Below, piece after piece: positions 24,701 through 31,649 of a stretch of 64,000 nucleotides of DNA; within the stretch, counting starts at the first letter, position 1, and every line of letters starts with the position of its first letter. The notes beneath the pieces are model-generated. The model was given only the letters and a program-made list of their open reading frames with translations, was not told the origin of the DNA and made no database searches. A program made the translations under genes and the position numbers. Source of the DNA: Cristatella mucedo (lineage: Eukaryota; Bryozoa; Phylactolaemata; Cristatellidae); the NCBI GenBank assembly GCA_009760855.2, contig WPIO01000127.1:667501-731500 (forward strand), given 5' to 3'.

Positions 24701-26454
24701 AGAGTTACATATGGTAATACGTTAAATTACAGTGAACTTTCAGATCTGTATGAACCATTTAAATACACTTTTTCTAATTACTTTACATACTTATTTTGTG
24801 TATTGAATGTTTTTACCTATAATTTGCTAATGTTTTCCAATTTCTAACAAAATTTAAAATAACGGAAACAGTTCTTTGAATTGTCTATTTAAGAAGATAA
24901 AAAGTAATAGAAAATTCAACAGCCTTCTTTTCTTAGCGAAAGAAGAGTATTTATGGCTACGACCACCGATTACAGCGGCAATAAATGATCTCCCGCCACA
25001 GGATTCGAACGCACGACTTCGGTCCGGAGGACGTGAAAAAGCAACTATCTTACCCAGCGTGCCCTCACGGCTAACGACCAAGTGAATCCAGAAGACTATA
25101 ATTAAATTAACATAGTCGATTTAATAGATACATTTCTTTTACTACTGTTGATTAGAGTCTAGGGAACTTGAGCCGGATCTTCTGGATTTAGATGCAGCAG
25201 TAATACACGGCTCCTGGATCCCCACAGTGGTCCTCCTCTGAAAGCACCTGACAGTAACACACGGCTTCTAGATCCACACCGATGTACCCCTCTGGAAGCA
25301 CCTGGCAGTAACACGGCTCCAGGATCCACACCGCGGCACTCCTCTGGAAGCACCTGGCAGTAACACGGCTCCAGGATCCACACCGCGGCACTCCTCTGGA
25401 AGCACCTGGCTTGTCCCTCTATGGCGATTCTACTAGTTTTTGCTTCTCCTGAGATCCGGTGAAGAAGATAACAGACTTAGAGGCTCTGTCTGAAAGCTGG
25501 AGGGAGGGCGGAGCGGGAGGCTGACCTTTATTATAGCTTTAAGCTATTTTCCTAATAGGCTGTCAATTTTGTTTCTAGCTGAAGGCGGCAAAGACGTCCT
25601 TCCTGTGGGCTCACCTTCCTAATTTTACAGTGATAACATGAAATTGTGTACATCGCAATAAGATCTGCCCGTCTGTGTATCTGTCTAGGTCTTCTTCATA
25701 GGCTGTGTTCTGAGTCAGTTTCTAAAAGGCAATGTTATTCTATTCCAGCAATGATTGCATTTTAGGTGGAAAAAGCGGCAATTTGTTTCAGGTCCCAACA
25801 TAAATAGTAATGGCGGGTCATTTTTAAAACACGCAAAGAGGGCTTAATCTCGATCCCGGTATTTTTCAACTAGTCGTATGAGAATTAATAACCACAGCTC
25901 AAGGGAGAATCACCGACAATTTTTTTTAATTTAATGGATCAAATAAAATGGATCAAATGAAATATACAATGTGATGCTTAGACAAGTATGAAGAATTAGT
26001 CAAGTATCACTCAGGGCTACTGGTTATTAAAACCCCAGGCTAGTAAATTAGATATCCTATGAACCATGAGCACGTTAGCTTGCAAATCCTACACTAAAAT
26101 TAAAGATAAGTTCACTAGGGTTAATTGCAAGCTAATCAGAACGGATGAATATTAACTGAGAATTAAACGACAAAAATTAAAAACAAAATACATGTTTTTA
26201 CTGTTTATCGGTCTTAAGTTACTGGTGCTGAGCAAGTGGCGTGTATCGTATAGTTTTTTCTGATGCATGGATATTGCTACGGCGACAAACGCTTGGCCTG
26301 CAATGTATTTTTAAATTTAGGATATCTTACGGAGCTGACGGGCAGCTGGCATGAGGTGTTTTACTACATCGGGGCGAACCTCATCATCACGTCCTTTGTT
26401 GCGATAGGATATTGTTGGCGTCTAAGATGCCAGATGAGAAAATCCTCATCGTGA
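8128..26454 (+). CDS. MCT/SLC16-like transporter gene B (five coding exons, 504 aa)
   Basis: Joined exons: 8128-8254, 16293-16436, 17211-17354, 21562-22527, 26321-26454. The product is a 12-helix major facilitator membrane carrier of the monocarboxylate transporter type. The natural substrate cannot be read from sequence. The MCT entry motif before TM1 is DRGWAWVV (residues 33-40; the family usually has DGGWGWVV). The second signature is [11 protein letters not shown] (156-166). A loop of about 95 residues (214-313) separates the two six-helix halves. TM8 has [18 protein letters not shown], with Glu362 and Arg366 where MCT1 has its Asp-Arg pair. Arg56 stands where MCT1 has the substrate-linked Lys38. 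All introns are phase 1 with GT-AG ends (donors GTGAGT, GTGCGT, GTAAGA, GTAAGC). ATG 8128 is the first in-frame start after a stop at 8098; ATG 8143 is an alternative that shortens the product by five residues. AATAAA lies at 26542. Confidence 0.88.
8325..8377. repeat. Short tandem repeat (GTAAGCAATGCTG-like)
   Basis: Three to four imperfect copies of a GGTAAGCRATGCTG-like unit lie 70 bp inside intron 1 of gene B. They recreate donor-like GGTAAG words, but the natural donor at 8255 fits the protein better. Confidence 0.7.
8378..9167 (+). other. Gene B intron 1, part without recognised elements
   Basis: Unique intronic sequence. Apart from short reiterations such as GTTGCCAAGC near 8655 I see nothing that looks like an exon, RNA gene or known repeat. 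Confidence 0.4.
9168..9280 (-). mobile_element. L2-A LINE 3' end fragment
   Basis: It carries the complement of the L2-A terminus (ATCTCCGTACGTAACTCCAC) followed by GCCTAAGCCGCTTTCGGTA. It is diverged and lies in intron 1 of gene B. Confidence 0.75.
9585..9782 (+). mobile_element. Rearranged L2-A pieces
   Basis: A scrambled patch. A minus-strand piece (GAACTGCAGAGCTAAAGCTT) is followed by plus-strand RT sequence encoding [15 protein letters not shown] (about 9655-9715). That piece jumps directly to an L2-A terminus with an ATTGCATTACATT tail. An internal deletion joins RT and 3' end. Confidence 0.65.
9785..9955 (-). mobile_element. L2-A LINE ORF fragment
   Basis: It matches the complement of the L2-A C-terminal coding region (GCAGTTCAGCCAGGTGTGAA and TTTGTCAGCGTAAGAATTG). 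It lies head to tail with the rearranged pieces before it. Confidence 0.7.
10391..11345 (-). mobile_element. L2-A LINE, best-preserved 3' ORF portion
   Basis: It contains an uninterrupted minus-strand frame of 296 codons (10450-11340). This starts at [15 protein letters not shown] and passes [39 protein letters not shown] and [14 protein letters not shown], which together mark the C-terminal part of an L2/CR1-type reverse transcriptase ORF. The (ACATT)n tail lies at 10391-10410. The element is 5'-truncated in intron 1 of gene B. The open frame suggests this is a comparatively young copy. It lacks the endonuclease and the RT catalytic region, so it is not functional. Confidence 0.9.
11346..11762 (+). 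other. Gene B intron 1, AT-rich, nothing recognised
   Basis: AT-rich intronic sequence with TTGATTGATTGATTGA near 11615. No exon or named repeat seen. Confidence 0.4.
11763..11870 (+). mobile_element. L2-B LINE 3' tail fragment
   Basis: It starts at ATTCGATCGTATTTCCTTTG, continues with CGCCTAGAAAGAGATTGAG and GAGCGCTTTATCAAGAG, and ends in a short ATT run. This is a 5'-truncated copy of about 100 bp. Confidence 0.85.
11871..12536 (+). other. Gene B intron 1, AT-rich, nothing recognised
   Basis: AT-rich sequence with several similar short phrases (GTTTGGGATACT occurs twice near 12008 and 12050). No gene supported. Confidence 0.4.
12537..12725 (-). mobile_element. L2-B LINE 3' UTR and tail
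   Basis: It reads from the complement of the ATT tail through AAATCTCTTTCTAGG to the 3' UTR words GACACGCACAGGGTCAGCAT and GGTTAGTGGCAGCATGC. The L2-A copy at 12726 joins it directly. Confidence 0.8.
12726..13050 (-). mobile_element. L2-A LINE 3' fragment
   Basis: It shows the complement of the L2-A tail and terminus (AAGGCATCTCGGTCTGTAAC), then GTTACGCGGGAGAGTTTTG, GCCTAAGCGGCTTTC and the end of the ORF. It is joined to the L2-B fragment on its left, so one element integrated next to or into the other. Confidence 0.8.
13051..15384 (+). other. Gene B intron 1, mostly unique sequence
   Basis: About 2.3 kb of intron with only a CA/CG-rich simple tract near 13676-13750. I see no conserved exon. 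Open frames here are short and without recognisable motifs. Confidence 0.4.
13676..13750. repeat. Degenerate CA-rich simple repeat
   Basis: A stretch of CACACGCACGCACACATG-type alternation of about 75 bp. It is an imperfect dinucleotide/tetranucleotide tract in intron 1 of gene B. Confidence 0.85.
15385..15472 (+). mobile_element. L2-A LINE 3' UTR scrap
   Basis: It resembles the L2-A segment GAGATGGAGTCTGTTGGCTA followed by AAGCCGCTTAGGTTGTGA. Short and diverged. Confidence 0.55.
15719..15982. repeat. Long (GA)n polypurine tract
   Basis: A pure (GA)n core at about 15719-15779 extends rightward as an almost unbroken purine run with GGA and AAGA interruptions to about 15982, in intron 1 of gene B. 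Serine/leucine-rich frames across it on the minus strand are repeat artefacts. Confidence 0.95.
16293..16436 (+). CDS. Gene B coding exon 2
   Basis: The exon is 144 bp, phase 1 at both ends, with acceptor TACTTGTAG and donor TTGG|GTGCGT. It encodes [27 protein letters not shown] and LTFWVFSV, that is most of TM1, the first loop and the start of TM2. Its length and residue spacing equal those of the gene C exon at 46128, which supports both junctions. Confidence 0.88.
16437..17210 (+). other. Gene B intron 2
   Basis: The shortest intron (774 bp), GC-rich for this locus. It contains the ATCGATTGAGCTCTCG minisatellite. A 237-codon open frame on the minus strand (16624-17337) is created by this repeat and overlaps exon 3 antisense. 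I do not treat it as a gene. Confidence 0.7.
16800..16990. repeat. Minisatellite around ATCGATTGAGCTCTCG
   Basis: Ten or so imperfect tandem units of 16-18 bp alternate GATCGATTGAGCTCTC with GCGAGATTGAGCTTTC versions. The units contain the self-complementary words CGATCG, GAGCTC and TCGCGA. It sits about 220 bp upstream of exon 3 of gene B. Confidence 0.85.
17211..17354 (+). CDS. Gene B coding exon 3
   Basis: The exon is 144 bp, phase 1 at both ends. The acceptor follows a pyrimidine stretch (TTTCCCGCGCTTGCAG) and the donor is TACG|GTAAGA. It encodes [19 protein letters not shown] and the helices that follow (rest of TM2, TM3, start of TM4). The frame stays open upstream, but starting here reproduces the spacing between the TM2 Trp and the next Gly seen in MCT carriers and equals the 144 bp of gene C. 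Confidence 0.88.
17480..17519. repeat. Perfect inverted repeat (16-bp arms, 8-nt loop)
   Basis: The arms at 17480-17495 and 17504-17519 are exact reverse complements (GATCGATACTGCCGGC and its complement) around the loop CAATCACA. It lies 125 bp downstream of exon 3 in intron 3 of gene B. Confidence 0.95.
17520..18774 (+). other. Gene B intron 3, mostly unique
   Basis: No exon recognised. A duplicated phrase AATTTTCAGG occurs at about 18417 and 18453 within a short imperfect direct repeat. Confidence 0.4.
18775..18895 (+). mobile_element. LINE reverse-transcriptase N-terminal fragment
   Basis: It translates to [20 protein letters not shown] followed by NQL, a good match to the N-terminal RT block (N-[YF]-R-P-[VI]-S-L-L-P) of L2/CR1-type LINEs. 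The flanking LINE sequence is mostly lost. Confidence 0.75.
18990..19270 (-). mobile_element. L2-B LINE 3' fragment (diverged)
   Basis: It carries the complement of the 3' UTR and ORF end (TTTTTAAATGCAGTCAAGTC, GTCGTGACGTCGG, TTTGGGAGTATATGAGCTAA). It lies in intron 3 of gene B, directly after the opposite-strand RT fragment, so the two are separate or inverted pieces. Confidence 0.7.
19600..19672 (-). mobile_element. L2-A LINE 3' scrap
   Basis: A short match to the complement of the L2-A terminus (AGTCCACAAAGCCACAAGAC, GAGAGTTTTCCATAGC). Confidence 0.5.
19722..19815 (-). mobile_element. L2-B LINE 3' tail fragment
   Basis: ATAATAATAATAATGAT tail, then ATAGCGCCCTCAGAGAACTC and AATCTCTTTCTAGGCGC. 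About 90 bp. Confidence 0.85.
19816..20644 (+). other. Gene B intron 3, nothing recognised
   Basis: Intronic sequence with no exon, RNA gene or named repeat that I can support. Confidence 0.4.
20645..20712 (-). mobile_element. L2-B LINE tail, degraded
   Basis: TTATTATTAATAAATGTG followed by CCCCAGAGAACTATAACTCG and TTCTAGAAA. It is an older copy immediately left of another L2-B fragment in the same orientation. Confidence 0.65.
20723..21140 (-). mobile_element. L2-B LINE 3' fragment
   Basis: The tail complement (TTAATAATAATAATACATTTG) is followed by GAAAACAGTCACTTTCTAGG and 3' UTR words such as AACATGGTTAGGGGTGACAT. The ORF end follows (AGGTTCAGATTGAAGTTTAG-like region). It lies in intron 3 of gene B. 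Confidence 0.8.
21141..21561 (+). other. Gene B intron 3, 3' end
   Basis: Intron end leading to the acceptor TGACGTTGCAG before exon 4. The frame of exon 4 stays open for a few codons upstream (from 21525), but the protein homology starts at the acceptor. Confidence 0.6.
21562..22527 (+). CDS. Gene B coding exon 4
   Basis: The exon is 966 bp, phase 1 at both ends (acceptor GTTGCAG, donor ATGG|GTAAGC). It codes residues 139-461 and carries [19 protein letters not shown], the DRHRGLAVG signature, TM5 and TM6, and the Lys/Ser/Ala-rich middle loop. The second bundle follows: [15 protein letters not shown] (TM7), the Glu-Arg TM8, [17 protein letters not shown] (TM9), [16 protein letters not shown] (TM10) and [10 protein letters not shown] (TM11). 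It contains no frameshift. Confidence 0.92.
22635..23812 (+). mobile_element. L2-A LINE with RT catalytic region (decayed)
   Basis: It encodes [18 protein letters not shown] (RT block 4) and [15 protein letters not shown] (catalytic box, normally F/YADD; here the second Asp is Asn). The C-terminal region to the L2-A 3' end follows. Several frameshifts and stops are present. It lies in intron 4 of gene B. Confidence 0.88.
23858..24690 (+). mobile_element. L2-B LINE 3' half, interrupted
   Basis: It matches the L2-B C-terminal ORF (HAFATSRL-like start, LHWLPVK, KAWNSLP) and its 3' UTR, ending in TTATCGGGTGTATTATTATA. A separate 5'-truncated L2-B tail is inserted at 24268-24366, splitting this copy. 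Confidence 0.85.
24260..24374 (+). mobile_element. Nested L2-B tail insertion with target-site duplication
   Basis: The insert of about 100 bp (TTTGCAGCAAATGTAAAGCG to an ATT tail) is flanked by ATGACTTC at 24260-24267 and again at 24367-24374. Removing the insert and one repeat restores the interrupted L2-B sequence, as expected of a LINE end that entered by target-primed reverse transcription. Confidence 0.85.
24910..25080 (-). mobile_element. SINE2, tRNA-derived
   Basis: Read on the minus strand: GCCGTGAGGGCACGCTGGGT (head with A box), CGTGCGTTCGAATCC (B box), then GGCGGGAGATC and GCCGCTGTAATCGGTGG. It is a member of the family seen at 28556, 30222, 43430, 45475 and 63708, and is distinct from SINE1 in body and tail. 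Confidence 0.75.
25196..25410. repeat. 52-bp minisatellite
   Basis: About four units of 52 bp, containing ACACGGCTCCAGGATCCACA and CCTCTGGAAGCACCTGGCAG. The last two units are nearly identical and the earlier ones diverged. It is in intron 4 of gene B. Cys-rich minus-strand frames across it are repeat translations. Confidence 0.9.
25411..26320 (+). other. Gene B intron 4, 3' part
   Basis: AT-rich, mostly unique. A weak SINE1-like remnant (AAAGAGGGCTTAATCTCGAT) lies near 25830. The acceptor AATTTAG ends the intron at 26320. Confidence 0.45.
26321..26454 (+). CDS. Gene B coding exon 5 (C-terminus)
   Basis: The acceptor TTTAG opens the split codon G|GA, and the exon ends with TGA at 26452-26454. 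It encodes [19 protein letters not shown], the hydrophobic TM12 and a short basic, Ser-ending tail ([11 protein letters not shown]). It is collinear with the last exons of genes A and C. Confidence 0.9.
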
Positions 26455-26541
26455 CGAAGCATTGGTTCAGACAAAGGTTGGGCCTACTTGGTGAGACAAA
26501 CTACATCTACGAGGCTGCTATCAAATACCACAAGTGCTGTT

Positions 26542-26547
26542 AATAAA
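26542..26547 (+). terminator. Poly(A) signal of gene B
   Basis: A canonical AATAAA 88 bp after the stop codon of gene B. It is the first after the stop and gives a short 3' UTR if used. Confidence 0.65.
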
Positions 26548-27772
26548 GTCAGATCTATCACAGCTATGCCGCAGACCACATCCAGGATACAGAACGTATC
26601 CTCAGATTCAGTGGCAAGTTAATTGATGGCCTGCAAATATCCAGCAGAAATAGGCCATTCGACATTCTTCCGATGGTCCATCAATGAAATCGATTACCTT
26701 TTCATACCTTAAAAGGACTCAAAGACCAGTCAAAATGACTTTACATATGTCGTTTACTGTATGCACATCATGATGAGGGGATGATTTTTACTGAATTGGC
26801 CAAAGCAAAATTGTTGCACGTGAGGTTGTGGCATTTTCAATCATTTTCGCACTGTCAGACAAGCGGAGTGTTAGATTTTTAAGTGTTGCTAATCTATCGT
26901 ACATCTTTTGAGTGAGCTCTAACTTTGTCGGTGTGCCTGTTCTCAGCTTAAGGTATCATACTAGAGAAACTTGTGTGGGTATGCGTTCCTGTTTTAAGGA
27001 AAAACGGTGCTGCAATCGATTGAATGACGCCGAATGAATGATGTATTACCCAATATTTTCTGCAGTTAAATTGGCACTGTCATCTGAGCTGCAAGTTTTA
27101 GGTAGTTAAGCTTTTAAAAGCACCAATTTACCGATATTTAATTTAAATTTGGTTATTTTGATACTGACCATAAGCATAAGGAAGTTTCGTCAGGCACATC
27201 GTATCAGTGCGGCTCGTCAGTTTTGTATACTCCCAAATGAGATATCCAATTTGTAAATAGGCCGCACCTTTTTGTTTCAACATCCGGGTTTCAACGGTCC
27301 TAGGACGGTAAATTCAAAAAACCCACAAGGGTGTGACGACATACTTTGCCATACTTTGACAAAGCAGAAGCCGAGGGGGGATCAATTCGTATACGTCTAT
27401 GCAAAAACTTTTTATCTAAACTGTTGAACAAGAGTGACGGCTTAGGGTGAACAAAGCTATGAATAAAAATTAGCACAATGTATATCCCCAGAAAGATCTA
27501 ATCTTTTAGTATTTCAATCCACGAGCCTGCCTATCAGAAGGCCATTTTATCAAACGATTCGCTATGCTCATGCGGATGCTGCACATCCAGGAAATGAGTC
27601 ATGTGACATAGGTTAGTCGCAGGACTAAAACGAGCCAAGTTATAACTCTTTTCTTTATACTCCAAAGAGAAGACTTTGGTTCGCTAAGGATCGGAGGAAG
27701 AAGATTAGTAAAAGTGGCAAATCGTCTATCAGGTAGCGGTTTACCGAGGTGGCTGGGAAATAAAGTTAGCTT
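26548..27772. other. Downstream of gene B, nothing recognised
   Basis: Unique AT-rich intergenic DNA. No homology to the corresponding place after gene C is evident until about 27773. Confidence 0.4.
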
Positions 27773-28027
27773 TTGTGAATGCTCTAATCTATTGATGCTA
27801 TTTCGCTTTTCCTTGGTGAGAGCAAAAACTGTGCAGCTGTCAGCTCGGCTAAAGCAATCGGCTGAAAGCGAACCGGAAGTGAAGTCGCCTTCTCGAAAAA
27901 CTCAGTTCCCGATAGCGAACTAGCCAAGCCTGCAAAGGCAATCTCCGCGATTTTATCTGCTTACCTAATATGCAAGAATGAAAAACGTATTGCTAAACTC
28001 TTAATCTTGGAATCACTGCTAGATGAT

Positions 28028-28930
28028 ACTAATAATAACAATATTAATAAAAATGCATTTGATATAGTGGTTTTAGAGAACTCAATCTCTTTCTAGGCAC
28101 TTCAAGTTTGCTACTAAGGACGCATGATCGATTAGTGGTAGCATGTTCAATAAAAAGCAAAAATGACATGGTTAGGGGTCCTATGTACAGCAACAGCATG
28201 CTAGCATGGTTATTGGCAGCATGCACAGTGTCCCCAAGCTTCAGCACATTCGTCCTTTAGGACGAATCACAGGGAACCACTAAATGCTGTGATAAATATA
28301 TGCATTTGTATTTTATTTTTTAAAGTTTACTAGTCAGGAGATGTCATGACGTAAGTGGGGAGTAAGTTCAAGGCGTTTGGAGCATACGAACTAAGGGCAT
28401 GGTCTTCAAAGGATTTGAGATTTACACGAGGTATAGGTAAGCAAATAGATTCCGAAAAGCAGGTGGTACGATGCTTAGCCTGATGGGGGAGTAGATCCAA
28501 TAGGTAGGCTGGAACAAAAGATGAAGGGACCTACAAGTGGGCGACAAAACTTAAATAAATAAATCCTAGCTGATTAAACAGCCTCTTTTGTATAGCGACA
28601 GAAGAGCCTCTATGGCTATCACCACCGCTTGCAGTGGCGATAAAGGATCACCCACAGCAGGAATCGAACCCACGACCTCGGGACCGACGTCGTGAAAGCA
28701 ACCACCTTACCTAGTGTGCCATCACGGCTTGAAGTCGATGCGTTGCTTGACTAGGAGCCAGCCCAGGTCTGCAAAAAGTGGTGAGATGTGGCAACTGCGA
28801 GGCTCGCGACTAACAAGCCTAGCTGTAGAGTTGTGCACCGGCTGTAAGCGCCTGAGTGCACAGGCCAGTTGACCAGAAAGCCATGAGTTACGGTAGTCAA
28901 GACGGAATGTCAAACATGCATGGACCAATT
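28028..28930 (-). mobile_element. L2-B LINE, split by a SINE2
   Basis: The tail complement ATTAATAAAAATGCATTTG starts it, then AGAGAACTCAATCTCTTTCT and the 3' UTR. The ORF end region GAAGTCGATGCGTTGCTTGA to CTAGCTGTAGAGTTGTGC resumes after a SINE2 insertion. The same LINE occurs in the copy-2 block, so it was there before the duplication. Confidence 0.85.
28556..28735 (-). mobile_element. SINE2 copy inserted in L2-B
   Basis: This is the best-preserved SINE2. The minus-strand head is AAGCCGTGATGGCACACTAG, the B box GGTCGTGGGTTCGATTCC, the body GCCACTGCAAGCGGTGGTG, and the tail is ATTTATTT-like. The copy-2 block shows the uninterrupted L2-B at the same place (about 57165), so the insertion followed the duplication. 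Confidence 0.85.
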
Positions 28931-29475
28931 TAGATTAAACCCTAGAATAATGGAAGAGAATAGCCTATTACAGGCACTACAGTACACTACACAGTGCCGG
29001 ACCAATTTCAGCAGGTAGTCTAACAATAGCAGAACCTGGCAGCTATGAGATTGACTATACCTCAAGTTAACGCGTCTTTGTCAATGTTGTAGAGACTCTT
29101 ATTCATCAGAGAACTTGTGTTACAGGTACACAGTCAAGGCCACGATGTACGCCATCTCTGGTAGGTTTTAACGGCCTAGAGCACAATTTATCTCAGATAT
29201 CAAAACTTAACATGGAGCACTACTAAGCGCCAATGCTAAGGCGTCAATTCTCCGATTAATTTAAGCCGGCGGCTTTCAAGCAGCCTTGGCCATAGATTAT
29301 TTCATAATCTGTTCCCTTATGTTTTTACTCAGGAGCCATAATAATGAATCATAATCTAAATGATCTAGCATGGTCACTTCACCGAGCTTCTGTGCTGTAA
29401 TACACACTAGACGCATACGACATTGGGATGCAAAATGACGAGTGGCATAAGCATGCTTTACCCCAATTCCATTCT

Positions 29476-30221
29476 GATATTGTTAAGGAAGATGTGGGCT
29501 GGGGGCTTACTAGCTAGATCCAAAGACGACCTCGACCTTGAAAGCTTGATCGTTTTCCCTGCAAGGTGAGACCTGTGGACGGCACAGTGTGCACATTACA
29601 GCACTCCAACGTTACGAAACACGTCCTTGCAGCAGACGTTCAGCATCGTACTCTGGACAGTAAAATTGCTGGTGCATCGCGTGAGGTGAGACCGGGTCAT
29701 ATAACGATAAGGCAGTATTATATAAATTGCATTTTATAGTTGCATTTTATTTTATGGCGGGCTATTCTCCACTTGGTCATCTTAATGGGGTCGTGAGTCA
29801 GTGATAGTGAGTGAGTACGTAAGGGACGATCAGATTAAGAGCAAATGCATAGCATACTTCACACAAGGAGGTCTATGTACCTAGCAGTGATAAGGTGCCC
29901 CTGATAATGTACCGTCAAAATAGCCTTTTCTGGCCGAGCCGTTCTAGTACTCAGACAGGACAGCAGAAAACTAAATCCATTCAATTCATTTTTAACATTG
30001 ATGACTTTCGAGATATAGAATGATGGGTAAGAGCGAGTTTCAATGTTACCGATGGCTATCGACATCCGTGCGACCTTAGTCAGAACTTAACAACAAATTC
30101 ACAGACACGATTCTTCATCTAAATTGATCGCGGCTACGTGGTTAATGAGATTCTGTATGGAAATATAAAGGCAGCAATTTCAATGAAAACGCGCGAGTTG
30201 GGATGACTCTCACCTCTGGTG
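29476..30221. other. Intergenic, nothing recognised
   Basis: Unique sequence. No exon, RNA gene or named repeat that I can support. Confidence 0.4.
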
Positions 30222-30395
30222 TCGGAGGTAAGAAAAATTGCTGCTGATTCAGCATCCTCATTGGTACAGCGACAGACGAGCATTGGGAAACATCACCACC
30301 GCTAGCATTTTGCCATACAGAATCGCCCACTGCAGGATTCGAACCCACGACCTCGGTCGTGAAGAGTGACCACTTTACCTTCTGGGCTGAAGACG
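30222..30395 (-). mobile_element. SINE2 copy (diverged)
   Basis: It contains the B-box complement GGATTCGAACCCACGACCTC and the body word CATCACCACCGCTAGC. The head near 30385 is degraded. Confidence 0.75.
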
Positions 30396-30574
30396 CTACG
30401 ACAACTTTACATCTTTCTGGTTTTTATAGCTCTAAAACATAAAACATGCGAGAAATAATAGCAGGGCCATTCTTGTTGGTTGTATGGCTTAGCACACATT
30501 TTCATCGAGCTGTTATTGGCTCTGCTTATTTCTAGAGAGCGCCCGTGGCATCGCAACTATCAGTTATATTCAGC

Positions 30575-31390
30575 TCGACGTGTCTCCTGTGCTGAAGAAG
30601 CAGCAATGGCTTCCTGTTGATCAACGGCTACACACTAAATATCTTTCGCTGAATGCATGGCCTGCCATGGTTTGGCTGGTTCATAGCTATGCAATGTTAA
30701 CACACCTATTTAGGACAAACACACCTATTTAGGACAGCATTTAGTGGGTCCCTGTGATTCGTCCTTGATGCGCTTATGCTTGCTGACACTGTGCATGCTG
30801 CCACTAACCACATTTGCATGCTGACCCTGTGCATGTCACCCCTAACCATATTATTCATTTCTTTTGTTTTTTCAAGCACGATTTTACTTACCATTCAATT
30901 ACATTTCGTTTTGCAGCAAATTTAAAGCGCCTAGAGATAGATTGAGTTCTCTGAGGGCGCTTTATCAAGTGAATTATTATTATTATAGCTAGCAGAACTA
31001 CTGCAGCACTTTCGACCTCATTATGCCCTCATCATGTCCTCTCCGGACAATACGTTGGCAATTTCATTCCTACGTTTCAACGCCACCGGCGACTGAAGCT
31101 TTTACTCTGCAGGTCCAAAACTGTAGAACTCACTAGTTGAATTCTTATGAAACGACGTATACTCTCCTGGTGCCAACTGTCGTACACCCTTTCCAGTCGT
31201 CTTGAGCTGCTACTACAAGGCTTGTCACTTCTTTAAGATCGCACCTGATTCAGCTACGCTTCTCCCTGAGTCAGTTGGTACCACATGTGCTGGGTTTGAG
31301 TGAGCTATTAAAACTCTAGCGTTACACTAACTTATTCTCTGTGGGTTTGTGTATTTACAGACTAAGATACACCAGATTAGGTTACGGAAG
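30575..31390 (+). mobile_element. L2-A LINE 3' part, interrupted by L2-B
   Basis: It starts at GACGTGTCTCCTGTGCTGAA and GGCTTCCTGTTGATCAACGG, is broken at 30690, and resumes at 30985 with AGCAGAACTACTGCAGCAC. It runs to the ACAGACTAAGATACACC end. Confidence 0.8.
30683..30991 (+). mobile_element. Nested L2-B 3' insertion with target-site duplication
   Basis: A 5'-truncated L2-B end (ACACACCTATTTAGGACAGC through 3' UTR to an ATT tail) is flanked by ATAGCTA at 30683-30689 and 30985-30991. Its first bases (ACACACCTATTTAGGACA) are duplicated in tandem at the 5' junction. The host is an L2-A copy. Confidence 0.85.
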
Positions 31391-31649
31391 AAGTTATCGC
31401 CAATGTCGCGTTTCGAACGAACCCGGTCTGTTGAGCTACCTCTGAAGTGGGCGCTTGCAAAATGGACTCGAGTTTAGTACGTCCAACAAAATCTTTGGCA
31501 TCGTGCTGATAATAGCGTGAGCTTGCAGCTCGAGAGAGAAATAGGGGCTTGCCTCGTGTACGGTTTCTATGAATTTCTCCGGATGGATAGAGAGAAGCTG
31601 CACGAAGCTTCAGGTGTCTGACGGCTTCAGGCCGTCTGCTTTCATGTAA

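Larger units (their letters stand above)
27773..29475. repeat. Duplicated 3'-flank block, copy 1 (after gene B)
   Basis: The block is collinear with 56436-58460 downstream of gene C. Shared landmarks in order are CAGCTGTCAGCTCGGCTAAA, AAGTCGCCTTCTCG, a minus-strand L2-B element, ATTGACTATACCTCAAGTTA, GGCTTTCAAGCAGCCTTGGC and CTAAATGATCTAG. Non-repeat parts look about 80% identical by eye. This copy has a SINE2 at 28556-28735 that copy 2 lacks. Confidence 0.85.

Noticed and set aside
24910-25080. Possible true tRNA gene from the B-box-like GGTTCGAATCC sequence
   Set aside because: The sequence cannot form a full cloverleaf by eye and recurs several times with a common non-tRNA body. It is a tRNA-derived SINE (SINE2).
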